This document shows positions 1 to 6,189 of a DNA stretch of 6,345 bases, one piece after another. Both the position numbers and the translations under genes were made by a program. The number at the start of each line of letters is the position of its first letter. Positions within the stretch are counted from its first letter, which is position 1. Location of the stretch: the NCBI GenBank assembly GCA_002449665.1, contig DJXH01000012.1, positions 1 to 6,345 on the forward strand. Reading direction: 5' to 3'. Source of the DNA: Bacteroidales bacterium UBA7009. GTDB lineage: Bacteria; Bacteroidota; Bacteroidia; Bacteroidales; Paludibacteraceae. The notes beneath the pieces are model-generated. The model was not told the DNA's origin. It did no database searches and saw only the letters and a program-made list of their open reading frames with translations.

Positions 1-969
1 GACCATTATGTCAAGCATTATACCTGTTGGAATCAGTTACTTACGCTTATCTTCGGGCAGTTCAGCAGGTCGGCAAGTTTACGAGATGTCGTTATAGTGC
101 TCCAAGCACATCGCTCAAAATTGTACCATTTAGGCATCGGGAAAAGCATTTCTCGGAACAATTTATCCAAGGTAAATGAACAACGTAACTACCGCATTTT
201 TGAAGATTTTGCCTATTATATGATAGCCGAAGCACGGCGTAAACGAGCAATTGACAAGTTTGGTTTGAACGGCAATGTCTATGCTTTTGACAGCACAACA
301 ATCAACCTATGTCTTTCACTTTTTACTTGGGCAAAATTCCGCAAAAAGAAGGGTGGCATAAAGGTGCATACAATGTTTGATGTACAAGCCGGAGTACCCA
401 CATTTGCCTATATCACAGAAGCCAAAGTAAATGACATCAATGCGATGGATGAGATACCATACGAGAAAGGTTCTTACTATATCTTCGACAGAGGATATAA
501 TGACTTCAGTCGCCTGTATCTTATCCGACAATTAGAAGCCAATTTTGTGGTTAGAGCAAAAAGGAATGTACAATACAAACGTATATCGTGGAAGCGGAAA
601 CTACCACCAAACGTATTGTCAGATAGTACGATACAATTTACAGGTTACTACCCACAGCGAGATTATCCCGAGCCACTGCGATTGATAATATATTGGGACG
701 AAGAAAACAAACGTGAGTTTATTTTTCTGACCAATAACTTTGATTTGACTGCATTGGAAGTGACAGAACTTTATCGCAACAGGTGGCAGATTGAGTTGTT
801 TTTCAAATGGCTCAAACAGCACCTCAAGATGTATGAGCTTTTACACGTTTTGAGTGTATCACTGACGAGCAAAATGCACCTTACGGATTTGCTCAACAAA
901 ACTAATTTTCAAAATGACAAAGAACGTCTTGATTCAAGTGAACAGTTATTGTTTAATTTAAATTTTTAA
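1..969 (+). CDS. IS4-family transposase, 5'-partial, probable internal deletion
   Basis: This is a DDE transposase that would cut and paste its own insertion sequence. The frame is open from base 1 (DHYVKHYTCWNQ...), so the start lies outside the window; the GTG at 97 is an internal valine, not a start. 322 residues are visible. The catalytic acidic residues are the Asp in AFDST (codon 289-291), the Asp in IFDRGY (487-489) and the Glu in the IS4 YREK signature (codon 793-795), which fits Y-2-R-3-E-6-K exactly within LYRNRWQIELFFKWLK. As I recall intact Bacteroides relatives, about 40 residues (a stretch resembling FWGT.ENAV...) follow LKQHLK before the conserved YEVLQILSISL-like tail. Here LKQHLK (ending 828) runs directly into MYELLHVLSVSL, so that helical segment seems to be missing in frame. 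The family is confident; loss of activity is inferred. Confidence 0.88.
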   Translation, partial: DHYVKHYTCWNQLLTLIFGQFSRSASLRDVVIVLQAHRSKLYHLGIGKSISRNNLSKVNEQRNYRIFEDFAYYMIAEARRKRAIDKFGLNGNVYAFDSTTINLCLSLFTWAKFRKKKGGIKVHTMFDVQAGVPTFAYITEAKVNDINAMDEIPYEKGSYYIFDRGYNDFSRLYLIRQLEANFVVRAKRNVQYKRISWKRKLPPNVLSDSTIQFTGYYPQRDYPEPLRLIIYWDEENKREFIFLTNNFDLTALEVTELYRNRWQIELFFKWLKQHLKMYELLHVLSVSLTSKMHLTDLLNKTNFQNDKERLDSSEQLLFNLNF

Positions 970-971
970 TC

Positions 972-988
972 GTCCATTTTTAGTGGAC
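972..988. repeat. Short inverted repeat at presumed IS right end
   Basis: GTCCA at 972-976 pairs with TGGAC at 984-988, plus a possible T-G wobble, around a T-rich loop. It starts 3 bases after the transposase stop codon, so it is probably part of the IS terminal region. It could also act as a weak terminator, but neither strand has a proper T tract after the stem. The rest of 970-1028 is A/T-rich and shows no gene. Confidence 0.45.
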
Positions 989-1028
989 AGTAATGATATC
1001 ATAATAATTATAAAGCAATAAAAATTCT

Positions 1029-3161
1029 TTATTTATAATAGTATTTCCTACCCTTTTTACGCCGCAAGGTTACGAACAGAAGGGCAAACCATTTGAATAA
1101 ACAATACGGAAGTCTTGCGAATAGTTGCAGGGGGGGGGTATTTACGGCATTCGCATTTATTTTGGTACGGAACATTGTGTGAGAATACTTCAAAATGGAT
1201 TTGATTTCAAATTGCTCTGCTTTGGTTAATAGTTGTTTGTGTGAATAAAAATCATCGATAAGATATACAAGGTTAAAAAAGTATTGCTTGCGAATAACTT
1301 GACGTTTACCTGAATTATACGGATAATGATAGTCAACAAAATCCATTAGGTCTTGGTCGGTAAGAGTACGAGAAAAAATACGAGCAGAGAAATGCTCACT
1401 TATTCCCTCGTTGGTTCTATAAAGATATTTAACATCTTCAAAAGCGACCTTATCGGCATTATATACAAGCAACCGCTGCGAGTACTCATCAGAGTTGACA
1501 TATCCTTTATATGTAATACCTTCCGTTAGTGACCGCCGATATAGAACTCCAGCATTGGCAGAGAATGCCCAACCTCCTATATTTTGCAGAAAAGCAGTTG
1601 GACCTTGAAGGCATTGCGACATATCAAACTGAGGAACGGGCACTGTATAATCCACTCCGTCTATGCCATTTTGACACCCGACAAGTCTTCCGCAAACAAG
1701 GTCAGCATCTGTTTGCTGCTGCCGTTTTACCATACGCTCCACAAAGTCAGGAACGATAACATCGTCTGCATCAACATGCATCAACCAAGTGGTGGCAACA
1801 CGCTCAATGGCATATTTGCGTGCCATATCGGCAGACTTTTCATTGTGCTTGACAAGCGAAACAAAACGTTTGTCGCGACTGCAAAAAGCATCAATGACAG
1901 TCTGACTGCCATCAGTGGAACCATCATTGACAAGGACACAAATATAATTTTTATATGTCTGGTTAGCAATGCTTTGAAGACACTCTTCCAAATACTTTTC
2001 CGAATTATATACGGGAACTATAATTGCTAAATCTACATTATCGGGAATGGGTATAGAGTTTTTCAGATTATCCGAAACATATTGAGGTTCAGCCAAATTG
2101 AAGCATTTATTGTTCTTCATATTAAAGCGTTTGATATGTTTTATGTTATAAGCAAAAGCCACTAACTCTGCCGCAGGACGGCGTAATGCAGATGATAGCA
2201 TTATTCGCGACATTTTTTTAAGATGAGGTCTAACCTCATTTACCTCAGATTTATGTTCAGTCTGCTTAGCAATCTGATAAAAATTGCTTCTCTCTTTGGC
2301 ATTAGTCTGACAAAGCAGCAATGCCGCCTGATTAAAATAGCCGTCAACAGCCACTGAATATAGCATATCCTTAATTGTCGGATCCGTCTCTTGCTTATAC
2401 AGATGAAGTATATCCAAACCGGCGTTTATGCAGAACTGATAAATCATTTTGCCGGGTTTAAGTTTGGAAAAGGTCATCACAGCCGATGAGTAATGCCGCC
2501 AGTAACTATATGCGACATACGAAACGGACTTCATGCGCCGAGACATAAGAACCGTTTGCGGCATAAAAAGTGTATCTTCCCAGCATCTGCCTTCAGGAAA
2601 AGAGATTTTATTATCCTTCAGGAAAGACGCCTTATACAAGAATCTCCATACGAAACCGATATTCGCAGAAAAATTGTGACACAGATACTTTTTTATATAG
2701 TCTGAACCGGAAAGCACTTCTGTATCTCGAAATGTATAGTAAGGTCTTATCAAGTTGCCACACTCGTCTAAATTGTTAAAATTAAATCCTAACACATCTA
2801 AGTTGTGCACAACGGCTTCATTTACTAAACTTTCTGCTTTCTCGCTAACGATAGTATCGTCAGAATCGACATACCAAATATAATCCCCTTTAGCGTAAGT
2901 AAGTGCGATATTTCTCACCCCACCCCAACCTACATTCTGCGGCAAATCAACAACCCTGAGATTAGCGTGCTGCATCGCATAGTGGCGCAAAATAAGGGCG
3001 GTAGCATCCGTAGAACAATCATTTACGCAAATGACCTCATAATCATAATCCGTATCTACTATAAAACCGTGTTTGATAGTCTCAACAGCAAAAACGCTGT
3101 CAAGACATTGCGCCACATAACGCTCTACATTATAGCACGGTATGACGAAAGAAAGTGTCAT
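1029..3161 (-). CDS. Tandem two-domain family 2 glycosyltransferase
   Basis: This 710-residue protein has two GT-A fold family 2 glycosyltransferase domains, each expected to transfer a sugar from a nucleotide-sugar donor at the cytoplasmic face of the membrane. Domain 1 (about 1-235) has VIPCYN (6-11), NDCSTD (47-52), the metal-binding VDSDD (98-102) and a candidate catalytic ED in CWEDTLF (195-196). Domain 2 (about 377-600) has VPVYN (382-386), NDGSTDGS (412-419), VDADD (463-467) and NSDEYSQRLL (556-565), where DE is the likely base. A helical linker of about 140 residues joins them. The C-terminus (about 684-710) is a short hydrophobic stretch followed by RRKKGRK, which may touch the membrane. 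The ATG overlaps the TGA of the upstream glycosyltransferase (ATGA), so translation is probably coupled. A nine-C tract lies at codons 675-678. Donor and acceptor are unknown; a surface polysaccharide or lipopolysaccharide role is inferred from the family. Parts of the gene are A/T-rich compared with the pnt genes. Confidence 0.9.
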   Translation of the reverse strand: MTLSFVIPCYNVERYVAQCLDSVFAVETIKHGFIVDTDYDYEVICVNDCSTDATALILRHYAMQHANLRVVDLPQNVGWGGVRNIALTYAKGDYIWYVDSDDTIVSEKAESLVNEAVVHNLDVLGFNFNNLDECGNLIRPYYTFRDTEVLSGSDYIKKYLCHNFSANIGFVWRFLYKASFLKDNKISFPEGRCWEDTLFMPQTVLMSRRMKSVSYVAYSYWRHYSSAVMTFSKLKPGKMIYQFCINAGLDILHLYKQETDPTIKDMLYSVAVDGYFNQAALLLCQTNAKERSNFYQIAKQTEHKSEVNEVRPHLKKMSRIMLSSALRRPAAELVAFAYNIKHIKRFNMKNNKCFNLAEPQYVSDNLKNSIPIPDNVDLAIIVPVYNSEKYLEECLQSIANQTYKNYICVLVNDGSTDGSQTVIDAFCSRDKRFVSLVKHNEKSADMARKYAIERVATTWLMHVDADDVIVPDFVERMVKRQQQTDADLVCGRLVGCQNGIDGVDYTVPVPQFDMSQCLQGPTAFLQNIGGWAFSANAGVLYRRSLTEGITYKGYVNSDEYSQRLLVYNADKVAFEDVKYLYRTNEGISEHFSARIFSRTLTDQDLMDFVDYHYPYNSGKRQVIRKQYFFNLVYLIDDFYSHKQLLTKAEQFEIKSILKYSHTMFRTKINANAVNTPPLQLFARLPYCLFKWFALLFVTLRRKKGRKYYYK
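1130..1138 (-). repeat. Homopolymer tract, C9 on coding strand
   Basis: There are nine consecutive G on the plus strand, read as C9 in the double glycosyltransferase gene, where they encode part of Thr-Pro-Pro-Leu. With nine C the frame reads through to the hydrophobic, basic C-terminus. By hand translation, one extra C would replace the last 33 residues with a different tail ending at GCG-TAA, and one fewer C would give a tail ending at TGT-TCG-TAA. Such tracts are prone to slipped-strand mispairing and also to sequencing error. Confidence 0.9.
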
Positions 3162-4129
3162 CTTTGGTTTTTCGGTTTTATTATGCTTTTTATTTTTCTT
3201 TTGCAGTCAACGAAATGATAATAAGCCCACAAGCGGAAACTTTTACGGCGAAGGCGGGTCATCCACTCGCGGAACAGTGGCATCTTGCCGTGTTTTTCGC
3301 AATCCTCACGGGCAAAGAATACGGAATTTACATAAAATGTGAGCAATTCCTTATCGCCCATATAGAGATACATTGTCATATAGTCGTCCATTGTCTCTAC
3401 GGAGCGTTGGCAGCAATCCTGCGTGGCAGACACACCGCCGCTATGAAGATTATACTGACCACCGACAAACTTCATCATACGCCCTTTGCCTGTTCGCAGA
3501 AGATGATATATCTCCATTGTGTCGCAATAGTCGTTGTAGTGGTTTACCCAATCGAAATCATATCTTGACGTTCGGAATACCATAGTCAGCGGTTGCCCTA
3601 CAGATGAACGCAAGAAATATTCAGGCGTAACGTCCTCATCCACCTCCATAGGCTGACGAAAATCGTAATACAGCGGGCGCAAAATGCCGGAATACGTTTC
3701 ATATATCCTGGCTAAATGAAAACAAACCGAATATGACGGATGCTGCTCAAGAAAATCCACTTGCCGCCGGAGTTTATCCGGTATTGTCCAATAGTCATCT
3801 CCCTCACAATAAGCAATATACTTGCCTTTAGCGCGACGATAGTTGAAGAAATCAATGTCTGTCTTATGTCCGTTTTGATACTGATTTACTGTTTCATAAA
3901 TAGGCTTTATGAGGTCGGGATAGCGGGCTTCGTACTCGCGGATGACATCGGTGGTACCGTCGGTGGAAGCATCGTCGTGGATAAGTATCTCACACCAATC
4001 TGACATCTTGGCATCCTTTGAAATGCAAGACGGCGGCAGTTGCATAAGAAAACCATCCAAACATTGCCTGATGAAAGGCGCATGATTATAGGTGATACAG
4101 CATATTGAAACTAATGGCGACTGCGGCAT
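3158..4129 (-). CDS. Family 2 glycosyltransferase
   Basis: This 323-residue single-domain GT-A enzyme has no evident signal peptide. From the chosen start the motifs are SICCITYNH (8-16), HDDASTDGT (51-59) for nucleotide binding, and CEGDDYW (108-114), whose DD is the likely metal and donor site. QPLTMVFR (179-186) and HSGGVS (229-234) are further family-like blocks. The EGDDYW version of the DxD motif is common in Bacteroidetes glycan-assembly glycosyltransferases. An in-frame ATG exists at 4219, but it lies inside the upstream terminator stem and upstream of the promoter, and would add a spurious hydrophobic leader; MPQSPLVSICC at 4129 puts the first beta strand at the usual distance. Its TGA overlaps the next gene's ATG, making a two-gene operon with the tandem glycosyltransferase. 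The sugar specificity cannot be told. No Shine-Dalgarno is visible, as is usual in this phylum. Confidence 0.88.
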   Translation of the reverse strand: MPQSPLVSICCITYNHAPFIRQCLDGFLMQLPPSCISKDAKMSDWCEILIHDDASTDGTTDVIREYEARYPDLIKPIYETVNQYQNGHKTDIDFFNYRRAKGKYIAYCEGDDYWTIPDKLRRQVDFLEQHPSYSVCFHLARIYETYSGILRPLYYDFRQPMEVDEDVTPEYFLRSSVGQPLTMVFRTSRYDFDWVNHYNDYCDTMEIYHLLRTGKGRMMKFVGGQYNLHSGGVSATQDCCQRSVETMDDYMTMYLYMGDKELLTFYVNSVFFAREDCEKHGKMPLFREWMTRLRRKSFRLWAYYHFVDCKRKIKSIIKPKNQR

Positions 4130-4176
4130 AGGACAAATAGTCAGACAAACTGAAATAATGTTTCCAATAAATCGCG

Positions 4177-4207
4177 CAAAGATACAAACAAAAAAGAAAA
4201 TGTGCAA
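4177..4207 (-). promoter_or_regulatory. Bacteroidetes-type promoter for glycosyltransferase operon
   Basis: Read on the minus strand, TTG (4207-4205) is followed after 20 bases by TATCTTTG (4184-4177). This matches the Bacteroidetes primary sigma consensus of a -33 TTTG/TTG and a -7 TAnnTTTG. Transcription would begin a few bases downstream, near 4170, giving a leader of about 40 bases before the ATG at 4129. The -33 TTG lies inside the 3' arm of the pnt terminator stem, so the two signals overlap. Confidence 0.65.
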
Positions 4208-4224
4208 GGATTTGCACATTTTCT
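4185..4224 (-). terminator. Intrinsic terminator of the pnt operon
   Basis: AGAAAATGTGCAA (4195-4207) and TTGCACATTTTCT (4212-4224) form a perfect 13-bp inverted repeat with a 4-base loop. On the minus strand the stem is followed directly by TTTTTGTTTG. It begins 26 bases after the pntB stop codon. The stem plus U-rich tail is the standard rho-independent form. On the plus strand the trailing T tract is poor, so the terminator is mainly for the leftward transcript. Confidence 0.85.
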
Positions 4225-4250
4225 AATGATTTTTGTTTATCAACAGAGAT

Positions 4251-5813
4251 TTATTGAATCTCGTTGGTGAGTTTCATCAGTGTTTCTTTAGCATCGCCAA
4301 GGCAGAGATATACGCCTTTCTCTCGTTTGTAGAGCGGGTTCTCTACGCCGGCATAGCCGGGTTTGAGGTCGAAGTTGCAGACGATAACCTCTTTTGCATC
4401 AGCCACAGCGAGCACGGGCATACCGTAGATAGGTGTACCTTCGGCAGTGTTGGCAGCGGGGTTGAGCACGTCGTTGGCACCGATAACGACAACGGCATCG
4501 GTGGTCTTAAAGTCGTCGTTGATAGCCTGCATCTCATAGAGTTTCTCGTAAGGTATGTCGGCTTCGGCGAGCAGGACGTTCATATGTCCGGGCATACGAC
4601 CTGCCACCGGGTGGATGGCAAAGCGGACGCGTGCGCCGCGATACTCAAGTTTGTCAGCAAGTTGTTTTACGGCGTGTTGTGCTTGTGCGAGAGCCATACC
4701 GTAGCCGGGAACGATGATAACATCTTTGGCTTTGCTCAATACGGCTGCCGGGGTGTTTGCCTCTTCTTTTTTAGGGGCAGGAGCGGCTGCTGTGGAACCT
4801 TGAGCAAGTTGTTCGCGCAGACCAGCCACCTCTTTGGTGAGTGCCTCAATGGCATCTAAAAGTTGTTTTACTTCCATATCGTTGAGTTTTTCTAAAAGTT
4901 TTTCAAAGTCGTCAGTAGGTTGGAATTGAGTGTTGCTTCCATCGGGTGTTTTGCCTTGAGCAACAGGAGCGGGTGCAACACATTTCTTTTTGACAGCCCC
5001 TCCGAGCAGTATGCTCATCAGGCTACGGTTCATAGCGCGGCACATTATCTGCGTGAGCAGCAGACCTGAGGCACCTACTATACCGCCGACAGCCACGAGG
5101 AATATGTCGGAGATAGCCATACCGGCAATAGAGCCTGCAACGCCGGAGAGGGAGTTGAGCAGCGAGATGGTAATAGGCATATCCGCACCGCCTACGCGAA
5201 TGGCGAATATATATCCGAAAAAGCCTGTAACGAGCACGGCGGCAAGGGCAATCCAAAGATTAGCACCATATATAGTACCGCATACTATCAAAATCAGAGT
5301 CAGAACAAGAGAGATGACAGTGAGCAGCGAATGAGCGGGATAGACTTTGGGTCTGCCGTCAATGATACGTGCTAATTTAGCTGCGGCAACGAGTGAGCCG
5401 GTAAGGGTAATCATACCGACGGCGATAGCAAGAATGGCGGTAAAATTGACGAAATGAGGATATTCGGGAGCCACGCTCATGCCCCACCCCATATACGACA
5501 TTACGCCTACGAGGGCAGAGGCACCGCCGCCAAGACCGTTAAAGAGAGCCACGAGTTGGGGCATTTGAATCATCTGCGCACGAGAAGCCATAAAGCCGCC
5601 TATGAGTGCACCGACGAGAACAGCCACGTAGATAGTCCAAACGGACAGTATGCCGCTAAAGAAGACGGTTGCCACCACGCCGACGAGCATAGCAAGAGCG
5701 GAGAGCAGGTTGCCTGCCACGGCGGTTTTGACCTTGCTCATCATAGAGATACCGCCAATGACGGCGAGCGAGAGCAGAATGCTCAAAACAATCTGAATAG
5801 TAGCTATGCTCAT
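4251..5813 (-). CDS. pntB: NAD(P) transhydrogenase, beta subunit
   Basis: This subunit of the inner-membrane, proton-translocating transhydrogenase holds most of the proton channel and the NADP(H)-binding domain III. Residues 1 to about 270 are hydrophobic with many membrane helices, including FNGLGGGASALVG (91-103) and GGADMPITISLLNSLSG (208-224), whose Asp211 and Asn220 correspond to conserved channel residues. Domain III (about 362-520) has VPGYGMALAQAQ (368-379), HPVAGRMPGHMNVLLAEA (401-418), VVVIGANDVLNPAA (441-454) and KPGYAGVENPLY (484-495), all hallmark NADP-binding blocks. Between them is an unusually long linker (about 278-360) with a predicted coiled coil at about 301-338 and Ala/Pro/Lys-rich flanks. 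The total of 520 residues compares with about 462 in E. coli PntB. The start ATG overlaps the TGA of the alpha-2 gene (ATGA), which implies translational coupling. It is followed by an intrinsic terminator. Confidence 0.97.
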   Translation of the reverse strand: MSIATIQIVLSILLSLAVIGGISMMSKVKTAVAGNLLSALAMLVGVVATVFFSGILSVWTIYVAVLVGALIGGFMASRAQMIQMPQLVALFNGLGGGASALVGVMSYMGWGMSVAPEYPHFVNFTAILAIAVGMITLTGSLVAAAKLARIIDGRPKVYPAHSLLTVISLVLTLILIVCGTIYGANLWIALAAVLVTGFFGYIFAIRVGGADMPITISLLNSLSGVAGSIAGMAISDIFLVAVGGIVGASGLLLTQIMCRAMNRSLMSILLGGAVKKKCVAPAPVAQGKTPDGSNTQFQPTDDFEKLLEKLNDMEVKQLLDAIEALTKEVAGLREQLAQGSTAAAPAPKKEEANTPAAVLSKAKDVIIVPGYGMALAQAQHAVKQLADKLEYRGARVRFAIHPVAGRMPGHMNVLLAEADIPYEKLYEMQAINDDFKTTDAVVVIGANDVLNPAANTAEGTPIYGMPVLAVADAKEVIVCNFDLKPGYAGVENPLYKREKGVYLCLGDAKETLMKLTNEIQ

Positions 5814-6106
5814 GAGCGCGGTTTTTTCTTGTTAAACATACGTAGCATACGGTGGGTGATACCGAAGCCGCCGAAGACATTGACAGCAGCCAAGACGATA
5901 GCGAGCATACCGAAGATTTGAGCCCACACTCCGTCCAAACCATACGCCAATCCGGTGGAAGCCAACGCACCAACTATCGTTACACCCGAAAGGGCGTTCA
6001 TGCCAGACATAAGAGGGGTATGGAGAAGGCTGGGCACGTTGCTGATAATGAAATAGCCGACGATAGTACAAACGACAAAGACGGTTACAAGTATGAGAGG
6101 ATGCAT
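5810..6106 (-). CDS. pntAB: NAD(P) transhydrogenase, alpha-2 (membrane) subunit
   Basis: This 98-residue membrane protein is the separate domain-II part of the alpha chain, as in organisms with three-gene transhydrogenases such as Rhodospirillum rubrum; in E. coli it is fused to the NAD-binding part. It has about three hydrophobic segments (roughly 3-21, 36-53 and 60-80). The blocks VPSLLHTPLMSGMNALSG (24-41) and NVFGGFGITHRMLRMF (76-91) are closely conserved in the family, and it ends with a basic tail. The start at 6106 (MHPLILVTVF) was chosen because the longer in-frame ATG at 6163 would translate the TTATCAA-type repeats into a meaningless leader. Its TGA overlaps the pntB ATG. Translation may be affected by the upstream hairpin and heptad repeats, which end 5 bases before the ATG. 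Confidence 0.93.
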   Translation of the reverse strand: MHPLILVTVFVVCTIVGYFIISNVPSLLHTPLMSGMNALSGVTIVGALASTGLAYGLDGVWAQIFGMLAIVLAAVNVFGGFGITHRMLRMFNKKKPRS

Positions 6107-6111
6107 AGTTG

Positions 6112-6146
6112 ATTGATAATTGATAATTGATAATTGATAATGGATA
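6112..6146. repeat. Heptanucleotide tandem repeat ATTGATA
   Basis: Four perfect copies of ATTGATA (6112-6139) are followed by a variant ATGGATA (6140-6146). On the transcribed strand this reads TATCAAT repeated, just upstream of the alpha-2 start codon. The last copies also form the left arm of the adjacent hairpin. Copy number of such short arrays often varies between strains, and here it would change the spacing between hairpin and start codon. Confidence 0.85.
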
Positions 6147-6181
6147 ATGACAAGAATTGTCAATTATCCATTATCAATTAT
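6130..6181. repeat. Long inverted repeat between pntAA and pntAB
   Basis: The arms 6130-6153 and 6157-6181 are complementary over 24 pairs with a single bulged base and a GAA loop (plus strand). The centre is GACAA-GAA-TTGTC and the outer part pairs ATAATTGATAATGG with CCATTATCAATTAT. It fills most of the 83-base gap between the alpha-1 stop and alpha-2 start, so it would be a strong, A/U-rich hairpin in the operon mRNA. No T tract follows on the minus strand, so it does not look like a terminator. It may be a member of a dispersed palindromic repeat family or a structure that sets subunit expression; the sequence does not decide. Confidence 0.85.
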
Positions 6182-6189
6182 ACGTTATA

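Larger units (their letters stand above)
1..995 (+). mobile_element. IS4-family insertion sequence, right part only
   Basis: The element consists of the transposase frame plus a short 3' noncoding end. The left end and its terminal inverted repeat are outside the window, so neither the terminal repeats nor a target-site duplication can be verified. The right boundary is placed around 988-995, after the hairpin at 972-988 and the bases CAGTAATG, where the sequence turns strongly A/T-rich; this boundary is an estimate. The element lies tail to tail with the glycosyltransferase operon and does not interrupt the visible part of it. Confidence 0.65.

Noticed and set aside
1584..2030. Plus-strand open frame of 148 codons inside the tandem glycosyltransferase.
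   Set aside because: It is antisense to domain 2 including its NDGSTDGS and DADD region, with no independent start signal or motif.
4130..4219. N-terminal extension of the 323-residue glycosyltransferase, starting at an ATG at 4219 and giving a hydrophobic leader.
   Set aside because: The ATG lies in the pnt terminator stem, and the promoter boxes lie inside the extension, so a transcript from that promoter would not include it. The hydrophobic look comes from the T-rich tract.
4233..4859. Long plus-strand open frame of 208 codons opposite pntB.
   Set aside because: It is an antisense shadow of a strongly conserved gene. It overlaps the terminator side, has no recognisable motif, and G/C-rich codons on the opposite strand explain its length.
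5454..5921. Plus-strand open frame of 155 codons across the pntB/pntAB junction.
   Set aside because: It is antisense to two confident overlapping genes. Its His/Glu/Ala-rich composition is typical of a reverse-strand reading of membrane protein codons.
6107..6163. N-terminal extension of the alpha-2 subunit starting at an ATG at 6163.
   Set aside because: The added residues are a translation of the TATCAAT repeats and one hairpin arm; the family begins near MHPLILVTVF.
6112..6181. Possible CRISPR array or phage attachment site.
   Set aside because: The repeats are 7 bases with no unique spacers, and the rest is one hairpin; there is no cas, integrase or tRNA gene nearby.
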